Below, in pieces: positions 29,801 to 36,763 of a DNA stretch of 50,984 nucleotides; positions within the stretch are counted from its first letter, which is position 1; each line of letters begins with the position of its first letter. This DNA is from Bacteroidota bacterium (lineage in GTDB: Bacteria; Bacteroidota; Ignavibacteria; OLB7): contig JAFDZV010000045.1 in assembly GCA_018266795.1 (NCBI GenBank), positions 1-50,984 of the forward strand. Direction: 5' to 3'. The notes under the pieces are model-generated. The model was not told the origin of the DNA. It saw only the letters and a list, made by a program, of their open reading frames with translations, and did not search any database. Made by a program: the position numbers and the translations under genes.

Positions 29801-30452
29801 TCCCGCGCTGTTCAGAACAACGCAGGTGCTGCTCGCCGTCAATCCGTATCTCGAAAGCGAGAACGTTGTTCAGTTCCAGTTGTATCGCGCCACGAGTGCT
29901 GCCGATGCAGCCTCGCTCCGGACGATGACTCAGGTGGCAACGTTCGGCGTGGGCGATGATCTGGTGGATACCTTCGCGGACCTGCAGTTCCCGCCGTTCG
30001 GACTGCCGGTCTTCTACCGCGTGGTTGCGCTTCGCATGATCAAGAACGAGCTGGACCAGGATGAGCTCGTTCCCTCGATTCCCTCGAAGGCGGCGCTCAC
30101 CGCGGTCGTGGACAGCATCAATCCTCCGGCTCCGGTGATTACGTACACGGTGGGAACAACGGGCGCTCACCTGCTGCATGTCACCCTTACCTGGAGCACC
30201 ACGGCGTACAATGCCCGCTATTACCTGTATCGCATGAACAGTGCCGGCAACTGGGTGAAGATCTACGACGTGAAACCGGACCTCGCCGCCACCTCGATGA
30301 GTTATCCGCCCGGCGGCGACTTCACGACGTATCCGGAGACAGCGGACCTGTTGAAGGATGATAATGGTACAACGCTCTACTACCGCTTCAAGGTTGTTGT
30401 GGAGAATGCTTCCGGTCTGCTCAGCACCCGCGAGGAGGTGCTGGTGATCTAG
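23892..30452 (+). CDS. Giant protein 3 (2186 aa) with three register-perfect Cys-rich repeats and FnIII-like C-terminal modules
   Basis: 2186 aa from the ATG at 23892 (MSDFVANIFINGV); no signal peptide and no obvious ribosome site. Residues 1-190 are beta-rich. Then come three tandem helical Cys-rich units. Unit I begins near T193 and unit II near T446, and each reaches a CxxCxxW-x-D-x4-CLC-x-LC block 59-60 residues later (C252, C506). Unit III starts directly at its block (C623). A second Cys follows 67-68 residues on (C319, C573, C691), then CxxC or C 14-15 residues later (C333, C587, C706). Residues ~760-2186 are beta-sandwich-like, with several fibronectin-III-like modules toward the end (APVITGITPVEANP, FYRVVALRM, PAPVITYTV, YYLYRMNSAGNW). 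A strong terminator at 30590-30626 closes the unit. I do not recognise the family. Confidence 0.82.
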   Translation: MSDFVANIFINGVTALSGPAGGPPAVPTEFEFIIDGRINSVVAPIALGATFPFDTLLASPGIPDNPTVMPITVTVRPLSGGDTTPYTETHTLTIPAAPDTQEYILPLNGGKYNVDYRIAIEPVYAVAAPPCDVYPRLVNIYQTFAAVPIAGAPMTHPAIVEAQRLLQDFDASRRALAEHLAIDLTTVDPAAGTFTDLLRVNLNVTGLAYSVYRDISDGDRAQVDTFFNAMSAQQLYYIGDPTHPNPPTGDNCTRCAQWQDMFACLCKLCNMRCGLPLAVRQELDLVLEPAIDTIFGFVMGNWFLVGMPVVGWWLPMSPCDKLRMVASFITNLCMSCWNAPTGFMDDLGMLIDPMLAEYNNLKLLLGSYGLYTCGVPPAVDVPHCGTHHDLPDYYQFLGSGANDPLFLTYGPVNAINNSMNVFTTTRNSIVAALGLTPPISAPQGGTFFDNLQCTLGVLNIAYLRSNVLSPTLVTSMDSFVTGLRANVMSAVAIWGPNVGQPTGAPCDTCADWLDILRCLCRLCETSSSGCGTGSNDIASLLMPEVNVLYQLTLPQYVAMGVPAPPLTWAKTPCEMLQQVYSYFASNCQRCGTISQAFLTQVDIYRQRLRAKVDALRSGTQACCTICDDFCVAWWKVLSCLKNLCDIRGTLSPTLSNQIVAQFGAKVTTLYNLLYPTPISPPPGSTPFDIMCMQISQLVADHIIKICPLTHAVNGYLRVQLEILLLDFQDRYSALQPSLSAAGLDTCTDSTCECCLIQSPYIYLQAAGSDGSDNSSPGVQLRWGFLKKLGDQHLAKGNLAAPGATYATTIGFNKSNDFVRISRATYPPSYPTVLNANTIPTTIAEAGDLREWTYSGIAVAPGIATTLVLRFEDHPIYDAVRLAINPAVQPQMFLQTYSGVLQLGAKDKLAFAAEVTIARKGGGTYSLQTEAVSQLPQADKGDLVVTARQQFDNTNAGINSSNYRVVSESISYLRFRCLNSFPTAFRLETYNDYYLGTTRRAGWLYLNQFALSVTDGEVQTRLENGPFNNVDLTWPKFNDGATVKTGNYMNRWAAVDAPSEGLKSAVTSYLDYSRTDLYAKHAFNSDLAADLNHTPPDSSSVEISYLDALKFLASDYHVARMLGLGYIDGTVTNPAQQYIYMMEYITLVPIDGTVTGRTRHIYLSLPTGMPDYRLPVTPDLAALTFGLRVPDGTDQGALITDDQGYTPFDDKRFINVNRTPLVFDQQVGTFFGTLTQFSRNVNTKPVAYGVEYKLSSDSGWRTPELSSDTDYLDSAGHAETVPIPEGPNPIFVHRESEEGLHKYAIYGINWFSRPSPLGATIQNTTTTFPNRCTLQAPTNLTVQYIQTEEPRIFTTLNEQQNHIHDTRVTFYWTHQHNIAYSRVSPARFADAVEIYFRASGPNVVRGEISNVQDAGGGLYAISTSPLPQASQGSGMDVQPTVTAGTEARYSGSLLITPTAQYVVTAVVASTPTTGAVFTVRPAKSGSLTDADGTNNFVSTVADVTPDIGERFIVTENLADPTIGWTKLTKRVTLHSFTPFHTETVINPDGSSTVLNVGGAFGAATVTHLGDGVYSVVFSSLVLPTVPAGNTDVDWYKGVARIAAGSEMKALDVWRIETNGVSPLTIYVVDPDYAANPISTGAGVNVNFHPGYRVYLHYDTPNGFTASAIEPAAGEGSHFTYMAVAAVDDSPSCRSLMSTPVMLIAREITTPVVPNLPVGPKYATRPDFYGRSTYTFDTVVNPGGTNPFAMVFYRANERAILDAIYEPATADAVMAAVAPLGEDGFDAGWNELVNGVYDTGTGQFKVHGSYHFPNPDRAHKTYDAADYPVFTGADLNVALAGGRHVIDDVMLAIAAAFTPMNRTPVLYNFIRSGKETSNEAPTARDANGDLIPPTDPAFHPAPMARLLSAGNVRYTDYTLDGAARSLYFYAVAGMTNKLELSARSGVLGPVHMVNTFPPEAPVITGITPVEANPALFRTTQVLLAVNPYLESENVVQFQLYRATSAADAASLRTMTQVATFGVGDDLVDTFADLQFPPFGLPVFYRVVALRMIKNELDQDELVPSIPSKAALTAVVDSINPPAPVITYTVGTTGAHLLHVTLTWSTTAYNARYYLYRMNSAGNWVKIYDVKPDLAATSMSYPPGGDFTTYPETADLLKDDNGTTLYYRFKVVVENASGLLSTREEVLVI
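24468..26160 (+). repeat. Three tandem Cys-rich protein repeats in giant protein 3
   Basis: These units encode residues ~193-445, 446-621 and 622-755. Shared anchors are TFxDxLxxxLxVxxxAY (units I and II only), CxxCxxWx5-7CLxxLC, then PC[DE]xL-x2-V-x-S-[FY] in units I and II (C-x2-I-x2-LV in III), then CxxC. Cys-to-Cys distances agree to within one residue between units. Unit III lacks the first ~60 residues and the second Cys of the last pair. Confidence 0.7.
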
Positions 30453-30589
30453 CGATGCGTTGAACCGTCGGTCCGCGACGAGTCATGCCGTTGCGGCGGA
30501 GGAACCGGTGCGTTTCGCGAGGCAGCCCGCCTGTTCCGGAGTCGATGTGCGGGCGATTGAACATTCCTGCGGAAACTCCGGCATCATAC

Positions 30590-30633
30590 ACCGGAAGGTA
30601 CCAATCCACGAATGGTGCCTTCCGGTTTTTGTT
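30590..30633 (+). terminator. Strong intrinsic terminator of the giant-gene cluster
   Basis: A 14-bp stem (30590-30603 with 30613-30626, one mismatch) with a 9-nt loop is followed directly by TTTTTGTT. It lies 138 nt after the stop at 30452 and just outside the convergent minus-strand gene ending at 30651. Confidence 0.85.
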
Positions 30634-30650
30634 ATCTCGGCAATTCCGAA

Positions 30651-31166
30651 TCAACGCACGGGGTAGCATCCGCCATTGATACAGATGAAGTAGTTCATCA
30701 CCAGATAGGGCTGCATGTTTTCGTGGGGATCGCCGCTGCCGACGGTGGCGATCGTTGCCGAGTTCAGCGTCGATCCGTCGCTGGTGGGACGATACATCGC
30801 TACGGCCGAGGCGTCGTTGGACGCTGCCAGGAACATGCCGCCTGGAGTTGCGATCGCGCCCCCGACGTTGGTGGTGCCGACGTCGTGCGAATGCGCCGGC
30901 ATCTCGGCAACGGTCAGGGTATGCGCAGCCTCGCCGCCGGACGTTCCCGGAGGAAGGGTTGGGGCGTTGCTGTCCACGATCACGCGTCCCTTCAGATCCG
31001 GTAATGCAAACGTGGTTACACCATCACCTCCATACGTGGTGCTCAGAAGCTGATAGAGATCCGGATAGTCTGCGATGTTCAACAGCGTTCCGTCGCAGAC
31101 TGCCCATCCGTGCGGCACAACACTGAACGCCGCAGCGATTACTTCACCCAGAAATGCATGTCGCAT
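30651..31166 (-). CDS. Phage tail collar (microcystin-dependent-protein-like) domain protein
   Basis: 171 aa, starting MRHAFLGEVIAAAF. GGAGG lies 5 nt upstream of the ATG at 31166. It follows the tail-collar/MdpB family along its length: FLGEV, PHGWAVCDGTLLNI, LYQLLSTTYGGDGVTTFALPDLKGRV, a Gly/Ala-rich middle, LTVAEMPAHSHDVG, and the C-terminal MQPYLVMNYFI with a Cys pair (CINGGC) that is unusual for the group. In phages this domain forms the trimeric collar of tail fibres. Many chromosomal copies exist without phages and their function is unsettled. No other phage gene is near. Convergent with the giant cluster, from which it is separated by a terminator. Confidence 0.9.
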   Translation of the reverse strand: MRHAFLGEVIAAAFSVVPHGWAVCDGTLLNIADYPDLYQLLSTTYGGDGVTTFALPDLKGRVIVDSNAPTLPPGTSGGEAAHTLTVAEMPAHSHDVGTTNVGGAIATPGGMFLAASNDASAVAMYRPTSDGSTLNSATIATVGSGDPHENMQPYLVMNYFICINGGCYPVR

Positions 31167-31725
31167 AAATCCTCCAAGATGGAATTGAATGTGAATTGCG
31201 GACGCCCGATTCAATCGATTGATTGTCGCGGGACTTGGTGGCTCGAGACCGGTGCCGGCGATGCATGTGCCGAAGGCATAGGCGTTCGCAGCATCGTGTC
31301 AGATAAAACTTGGGTACAGGCCTCGCCCGGGCATCAGGTTCCATGATGTCTCGGAGCCCGGGAGCGACCTCTCTGTCACCATGAAAGCACAGACCGCTCC
31401 CTGCGGGGACCTGAATGATGGTGGGGAGATGGTGCAGGCCGCTCAGAGTGAGTGGGCCGAACTGCCTGCGTAGACCTCTCGATGCCATCGTGCACTACGG
31501 CCGATAGGGAGAACGCACGAGCAGTTGGTGGCAGACTTCCCGGATGCCATGAGGCAGGCGAGCGCAGCGAAGCCGTGGCGATCGTTCGATGACGGCACTG
31601 CAAGCCGGAGCGACTTCATCGAGCGTTCGGGAACGGCTGCCGCGCTCACAGCTTTCACTCGCGACAACCATGTGGCGCACCGCGCACATCAACGCGAACA
31701 TTTGCCATGTCGGTGCGGCCATGTA
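31167..31725. other. Intergenic region between two minus-strand genes
   Basis: 559 nt. It contains a conserved 37-nt element (31376-31412) and an imperfect hairpin around GCCCGGG near 31328-31363. The short open frames have no recognisable product. Confidence 0.5.
31376..31412 (-). promoter_or_regulatory. 37-nt element shared with 34628-34664
   Basis: It aligns without gaps to 34628-34664 at 28 of 37 positions, including the uninterrupted block GCTCCCTGCGGGGA (31396-31409). It lies about 210 nt upstream of the tail-collar gene start on the minus strand. It could be a regulator site or a small RNA hairpin (TCCC-TGCG-GGGA). Confidence 0.4.
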
Positions 31726-34320
31726 TCACTGCCGTACCATCACCTGTGCCGTCACGCTCTCACCGCCGGAGCGGAGTGTGCAGTAATAGATACCGGAGGG
31801 AATATCTGCTGCATCGAGGGTAAACTCGTGCACTCCGGCCTGAATGACCTCATCGAATATCGTCCGCATCCTGCGTCCGCTCACGTCCGTCAATTCCAGC
31901 GCCGCCTCGCCGTCGGCGATCGTCACGAAGCGGATCGCTGCGGTATGCCCGAGCGGATTCGGGCGAACGTCTTCGATGGAAAGCCTGCCGAACGGAATGC
32001 GTTCGATCAGCCTGAGATTGTAGCCGCAGATGGAGTCCACGGTTTCAGTGCCTGGCACGGAGACCACGTTGGCGCAGACTTCCCCAAGCGGCGTAACGTG
32101 TGCGCTCAGCGTTGCGTGAAGATGGTAGTTCAGCGCAAGCTGCAGCCTCGGCCGCAGCAGCAGTCCCGGTCCGCCGAGGTACGCCGCCGGGCTCGGGGCA
32201 TGGAGGGTGATTGTGAGTTCTCCCGGAGCAACATAGAAGGACTCCACGATCCAGTTCTCCAGCAGAGTGCTGCGAAGGAGCGCCGCGACATCGACAGGCT
32301 TCTTCATCAGCGAGATGCCGGAATCATAGTTGAATGTGATTGCCAGACGATGCACACGGAGACAGCCCGGCGATGTGAGGAGCTCAACCGGCGTCTCGAT
32401 CGTGTTTCCGGGATATGCATGATAGTCACCGACGCGCGTCCGGAATTCCAGCGCAACGCCCGCTCCCTGGAGCGGCACAACGATCGTGTCCGGCACGCCG
32501 TCGCGGCGTGCAAGTGCGTACAACGCGAAGCTGTCGCGGAACACCCCTGTGCCGCCGGGTATGAAGTCCGCTGAAAGCATCATGCTGTCGCCGGACGCGA
32601 GAATAACCGGAAGCGTGGAACTCGCCACCCGGAAGTGCGGAGTTGCCGGCGAGGTTATGCCGAGAATCGAGATGGCATGAGCGCATGGATTCACGATCGC
32701 GATCGTGCGGAGGGAATCGGCGCAGCAGCGTATGGTTCCGAAGTCGATCGCAGGAAGCTGCGGCCGGATGCTGCATGCGTGAACCCTCACGCTTGCGCAG
32801 TTTCCACCAAGCGGTACGGGGCCGGGCGTCGGTGAGGCCGAGACGATGGTTGCGCAGTTCGTAATCGGCGTATCGAGCGGCGCCGCCATCGTCACCAGCG
32901 CGCGGAGCGTTACGCTGCGGCACTCCTGCGGGCGGATCGTGTCGAACGTATGATGCGGGTATGCGGAGAACCCGTCCACGTATGCCAGCCCTGCCGGAAG
33001 AATATCCTCCACGACAACGTCGGTGGCGTACGCACAGCCCAGGCCGTTGCATACCGTGATCGTGAAGGTTACGGTGTCGCCCAGTTCGGGGGTGCTGCTG
33101 TTCACGCTCTTCGTGATGTTGAGGTCCGACGTTGCGGAGGCAGGGAGGAAGAGGTCGCAGTCGATCAGGTTCGGCAATCCCTGCCACGTAGGTGTCGGGA
33201 GAAGAATGCCCGGCTCCTCGTAGTCGCACGCCAGCCCCGCGGCGTTGGGGGAGCGGATCAGTCCAAGCCGGTCGCTGTTGTAGAGCGTGGCATAGATCAT
33301 TCCGTCCGGTCCAAGCTGCAGCTGCCCGCCGGTACGATTCGGTCCGGGCACCTCGAGGTCCGTCATCGATGCGGCGATTGCAGCCGGTGCCGCGAGCCCC
33401 AGGTCCCACTGGAAGATCTTCATCGGCGCCGATTCCGACGAGAAGTACACCTTGGAATTATCGGGCGAGAACGAGACGCCGTAGTAGTGATACTTCCCCG
33501 AGTCCAGCAGCAGCCGGTTACCGACGGCGCCGCTGGCGTTGTCGAAGTCGTACAGCTCCGCCATGAAGAGCCACTGGCTTGCAGCGGCCAGGCGGCGTCC
33601 GTCCGGCGAGATCTTCATGCAGCCGGTTGCGAATCCGGCCGTGTTGGTGCGGTCGTTGTCATTGCGCGGATAGACCGGGCCGACCGCGGAAACCACCGGA
33701 CCGGTGACGCCGTCCGGGCTTACAAGCCAGGAACGGAACTGGTTGGAGCCCCATTCGTGCGCCACAACCCAGTAGTCGCGGCCGTTGCAGTGGCGCGTAG
33801 CCGTCACCTTCTCGCAGCTGTTCGTCATCAGCGGAACATTCTTCGTGATGACCCGACCCAGCCCGCCATTGAGCCGCATGTCCACTTCCGAATAGCGAAA
33901 GCCGTAGCTGGGATCGAAGAGAGGGTAGACCGCACCAGTGGTGAAGATGTAGTACTTCATGCTGTCCGCGGGATTGGGAACGATGACCGCGGACTGTGTA
34001 CTGCTGCTGTGCCCCAGCAGGCCGGAACCATTGAGCATGACATTGTGCGCCGCGTCCCACACCGTGACGCCGTCGGTATAGAAAAGCAGGCGGCCGGTGG
34101 TCCGATCGCTGATCGTGGCGCACCCTTCATCGGTGCTCAGCCTGCCGTCGGTTAGCGCTGCAGGCCCGGTGGGATCGAAGCGCATGCCGCAGTTGTGCCC
34201 GAAGTACCAGTAATGCGAGTACTGAGGCTGTTGCGCATGAAGGAGCGACGGGAGCACGGCAAGGAGTGCGGCGGCTATCGCAGGAAGTGCGGGGGCATGG
34301 CGTCGTAGCATCGTCATCAT
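31726..34320 (-). CDS. Secreted propeller/DUF11/choice-of-anchor protein with T9SS sorting domain
   Basis: 864 aa from the first of two adjacent ATGs at 34320. A signal peptide follows (LPAIAAALLAVLPSLLHAQ). Residues ~30-390 form a WD40-like propeller (YSHYWYFGHNCGM, TDGVTVWDAAHNVML, LQLGPDGMIYATL), a type common in T9SS-bearing genomes. About 395-490 is a DUF11-type repeat (LNITKSVNSSTPELGDTVTF). About 515-625 resembles a choice-of-anchor (ASH-like) domain (PAIDFGTIRCCADS and the following strands). About 630-770 is another beta domain. The last ~85 residues are a T9SS type A sorting domain (IEDVRPNPLG through IPSGIYYCTLRSGG to VMVRQ). It is therefore predicted to be exported to the surface. 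No catalytic motif is seen and no ribosome site is obvious. Confidence 0.88.
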   Translation of the reverse strand: MMTMLRRHAPALPAIAAALLAVLPSLLHAQQPQYSHYWYFGHNCGMRFDPTGPAALTDGRLSTDEGCATISDRTTGRLLFYTDGVTVWDAAHNVMLNGSGLLGHSSSTQSAVIVPNPADSMKYYIFTTGAVYPLFDPSYGFRYSEVDMRLNGGLGRVITKNVPLMTNSCEKVTATRHCNGRDYWVVAHEWGSNQFRSWLVSPDGVTGPVVSAVGPVYPRNDNDRTNTAGFATGCMKISPDGRRLAAASQWLFMAELYDFDNASGAVGNRLLLDSGKYHYYGVSFSPDNSKVYFSSESAPMKIFQWDLGLAAPAAIAASMTDLEVPGPNRTGGQLQLGPDGMIYATLYNSDRLGLIRSPNAAGLACDYEEPGILLPTPTWQGLPNLIDCDLFLPASATSDLNITKSVNSSTPELGDTVTFTITVCNGLGCAYATDVVVEDILPAGLAYVDGFSAYPHHTFDTIRPQECRSVTLRALVTMAAPLDTPITNCATIVSASPTPGPVPLGGNCASVRVHACSIRPQLPAIDFGTIRCCADSLRTIAIVNPCAHAISILGITSPATPHFRVASSTLPVILASGDSMMLSADFIPGGTGVFRDSFALYALARRDGVPDTIVVPLQGAGVALEFRTRVGDYHAYPGNTIETPVELLTSPGCLRVHRLAITFNYDSGISLMKKPVDVAALLRSTLLENWIVESFYVAPGELTITLHAPSPAAYLGGPGLLLRPRLQLALNYHLHATLSAHVTPLGEVCANVVSVPGTETVDSICGYNLRLIERIPFGRLSIEDVRPNPLGHTAAIRFVTIADGEAALELTDVSGRRMRTIFDEVIQAGVHEFTLDAADIPSGIYYCTLRSGGESVTAQVMVRQ

Positions 34321-35041
34321 GTGCGATGGGGGAGTTGATTGACCGGGACGCGCCGGGGATGCTTGCGGGCAGCACCGATTCCGCCTGCCCGTGCGGATGC
34401 GAAGCGAACGAATGGCTGCGAACGGAGGAATGGTCCGATCGCACAACCGAACGTTTGCATCGCGAGGCCGATGTCAAGATGGATGAGTCTGTTGCGCCGG
34501 AGAATGAGTGCATTGATACGACATTGGCGCCGCGCATACAAGGAAAAACTGTCGTGGTTCAAAGTGCCGGGGCGCCGTTTTGTAGTGTCGCAGTTTGAAC
34601 TTCGTTCTGCCCCGATGTACCGCGGGCTCATCCAGAGAGCACGGGTGGCTCCCTGCGGGGAGCTCGAGAGCGGAAGAGGCTGGATGTGCTACAGACAGGA
34701 GGTACCGAACCCGGGATACGGCTGCGCAGATCGTTGCCGTATGCATTGTCCGATCGAAGACGATTTCTTCCCACTCACTGCACTGCGTGGCTGCATGTGG
34801 TGCCTCCCGGCCGGCACGGAACGCAGGGCATCCCATCTGAAGCAGCCACACCCCTATCCGCCAACAAGCTCCGTGAACCGGCGGTAGCGCTGGTGAGCTG
34901 CTACACTACCCGCCGCTTATGCCATGCGCAGGCATGATGCGGTGGTTGTTACATTGCGAACGCATCGTGCCGGCGTGTGTGCATTCCTCCGCAGGCCGTG
35001 CGATGTATCAACTGAATGCTCCATTGAATTGTGGACGATGT
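34321..35041. other. Divergent intergenic region
   Basis: 721 nt between genes at 34320 (minus) and 35042 (plus). It includes the second copy of the 37-nt element (34628-34664), whose core forms a perfect 6-bp hairpin (34648-34653 with 34658-34663, loop TGCG). Small open frames on both strands show no recognisable protein. Confidence 0.5.
34628..34664 (-). promoter_or_regulatory. 37-nt element shared with 31376-31412
   Basis: This is the second copy of the element described at 31376-31412, here about 308 nt upstream of the T9SS cargo gene starting at 34320. The hairpin GCTCCC-TGCG-GGGAGC is complete in this copy. Confidence 0.4.
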
Positions 35042-35716
35042 ATGAATGCAACACCTGCCACCGCGCAATCTTCTCAGCCGGACGCAACAACCAGCTTGGT
35101 CATCTCCTATCTCTCCCTTCGCAAGTGCATTGGAGTGATCGGGATCAGCCTTCCGCTGGTTCTCTCGCTGGGTGGGCTCCTTGTTGACGGCCCCGGGCTT
35201 CGCAGCTCCATCAGCAGCTATTACTACTCCGGCATGGGGAACGTGTTCGTCGGGAGCATGTGCGCCATCGGGATCTTTCTGATGTCATACAGGGGATACG
35301 GCAACGATCACATCGCAAGTCTGCTTGCCGGCGCATTCGCCGTCGGCATAGCGCTCTGCCCGATGGGTGATTCCGCAACACCTACCGCGCACGAGCGGTT
35401 GATCGGGAATCTCCACTACGCGTTCGCCGCGCTTCTCTTTCTGATGCTCGCCTACTTCTGCCTGCGGCTCTTCACCAAGACCGATCCAACGAAACCGCCA
35501 ACGCGGCGGAAGCTGCAGCGGAATGTGGTGTACAGAATCTGCGGCGCGATCATCCTTCTCTCGATCGCGTTCGTTGCCGCCATCAGCCCGCTCCCTGCCG
35601 GTGCATCGATATGGAAATTCAATCCGGTCTTCTGGATGGAAGCGCTGGCCATCGTGGCCTTCGGCATCTCCTGGCTGGTGAAGGGGGAGGCGATCCTGAA
35701 GGATCACGAGGTATGA
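35042..35716 (+). CDS. Multi-span membrane protein (DUF998-like)
   Basis: 224 aa from the ATG at 35042; an alternative ATG at 35003 adds 13 residues. About six hydrophobic segments are visible: IGVIGISLPLVLSLGG, VFVGSMCAIGIFLMS, IASLLAGAFAVGIAL, YAFAALLFLMLAYFCLRLF, ICGAIILLSIAFVAAI and FWMEALAIVAFGISWLV. Between the first two lies SSISSYYYSGMGNVFVG, and the third is followed by the acidic/His loop MGDSATPTAHERLIGNLHY. The arrangement and the SISSYYYSG and HY features resemble DUF998 membrane proteins of unknown function. The protein ends with a short charged tail. It is followed by a SnoaL-like gene on the same strand 151 nt later. Confidence 0.8.
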   Translation: MNATPATAQSSQPDATTSLVISYLSLRKCIGVIGISLPLVLSLGGLLVDGPGLRSSISSYYYSGMGNVFVGSMCAIGIFLMSYRGYGNDHIASLLAGAFAVGIALCPMGDSATPTAHERLIGNLHYAFAALLFLMLAYFCLRLFTKTDPTKPPTRRKLQRNVVYRICGAIILLSIAFVAAISPLPAGASIWKFNPVFWMEALAIVAFGISWLVKGEAILKDHEV

Positions 35717-35867
35717 GTGCGCGGCCGCGGAACATCCGCCGCAGTGGTTTCCTCGTAGTAGATGCGGCCGTTGTGCCTGCTCGATGCAGGCCCGCTGCTC
35801 GGAACGAACGGTTGCCGCGTTTCGGGCCGAGGCGACGTCATTCAACATCACAGAGGGAGATACTGGA

Positions 35868-36275
35868 ATGGCTGTGGATCCGATCGACTTTGCGACACGA
35901 TTCTTCAAGGGGCAGGATGAACGAAAGGGATTGCTGGTTCCCGAACTATGCGCGCCGAACTACCAGGCGAACATCGTCGGGTTTCCCACGATGGATGCCG
36001 CGAACCATGGTGCTTTCGGTCAGGCATTTTATGCCGGCTTCCCGGACATCTACCACACCATCGATGAGGCCCGTGCCACCGACGATGGAATCGCCGTGCG
36101 CTTTACGCTGCGTGGCACGCACACGGGATTGTTCATGGGCATTCCTGCGACGGGCAACACCGTGACCGTTCCTGCGATGGTATTGCTCAGCATTACCGAC
36201 GGGCAGGTCACCGATCTGCGCGCAATGTTCGATCGCCTCGGGATGATGCAGCAGATCGGCGTTATTCCATCCTGA
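35868..36275 (+). CDS. SnoaL-like (ester cyclase family) protein
   Basis: 135 aa, with AGGGAG about 10 nt before the ATG at 35868. It has the NTF2/SnoaL cone fold: an N-terminal helix (FATRFFKGQDERKGLLV), LCAPNYQANIVGFPTMD, then FGQAFYAGFPDIYHTIDEARATDDGIAVRFTLRGTHTG (shortened here), GIPATGNTVTVPAMV and DGQVTDLRAMFDRLGMMQQIG. This matches SnoaL-like polyketide cyclase/ester cyclase entries, which are usually stand-alone proteins of unproven function outside polyketide clusters. No polyketide genes are near. A near-perfect hairpin (36297-36340) follows. Confidence 0.9.
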   Translation: MAVDPIDFATRFFKGQDERKGLLVPELCAPNYQANIVGFPTMDAANHGAFGQAFYAGFPDIYHTIDEARATDDGIAVRFTLRGTHTGLFMGIPATGNTVTVPAMVLLSITDGQVTDLRAMFDRLGMMQQIGVIPS

Positions 36276-36763
36276 GAGCGAATGAGAAGTTGATTCGAAG
36301 AGGCGGGCGTGTGTTGCTGGAACATACGCCCGCCATCTTCGTTACTACACGGCTCGCATCGCTCCGATCCGCTCCGGAATATTCCGTCGCGCTTCATTCC
36401 ATCACCGCCACACTGCAGGCATTCTGTTGATCGAAGTTCACCGAAACGTTGTGAGCGTTGGGTCGAGGATCGAGGGTGTGTCTCGCCGATGACGCTCCTC
36501 TCACGAATGCGCCGGCCGGCCATCCGGTAGCGGAGACAATCACGATTCGTTCGAATCTTCGGATATCTCGCGGGAGGGATGCCCTGTTGCATGGAACCGA
36601 TCATCCATGCACTGCGTTGCCGGTGCATGGAGTGCTGCGACATTCGGCGCAGTTGTTTGTCCTACATAGGTTGGAGCCAAGATTACTTCCCTGAGAAACC
36701 GCGTCCACGCTGTGAACCCTGCCGGATGCGGCTGCTGGTGACGGATCAGTCCGGAGAGTGTGA
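36276..36763. other. Intergenic region before the 1849-aa adhesin gene
   Basis: 488 nt. It contains the terminator 36297-36340, a 9-bp hairpin (36604-36612 with 36623-36631) and a GATTCG-TT-CGAATC palindrome near 36543-36556. A Cys-rich open frame (36579-36899) overlaps the next gene and is not accepted. GGAGAG near 36752 serves the ATG at 36764. Confidence 0.5.
36297..36340 (+). terminator. Strong terminator-like hairpin
   Basis: Left arm 36297-36315 and right arm 36321-36340 pair over about 19 bp, with one bulged base, one G-U pair and a 5-nt loop, starting 22 nt after the stop at 36275. No long T tract follows (GTTACTAC). Confidence 0.65.

Noticed and set aside
25323-30179. Two long minus-strand open frames (25323-27791 and 27831-30179)
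   Set aside because: Both are antisense to giant gene 3, lack motifs and show the composition of reverse-complement coding DNA.
30651-31166. Prophage remnant suggested by the tail-collar protein
   Set aside because: No integrase, capsid, portal, tail-tube or lysis gene is present in the window; chromosomal orphans of this family are common.
34474-34851. Protein-level similarity (PAGS motif) between minus-strand frames at 31144-31488 and 34474-34851
   Set aside because: The match is confined to the 37-nt DNA element and the frames otherwise look random, so a DNA/RNA element is the simpler explanation.
36543-36556. tRNA-like T-loop sequence (GTTCGAATC)
   Set aside because: It is part of a simple palindrome with no acceptor, D or anticodon stems around it.
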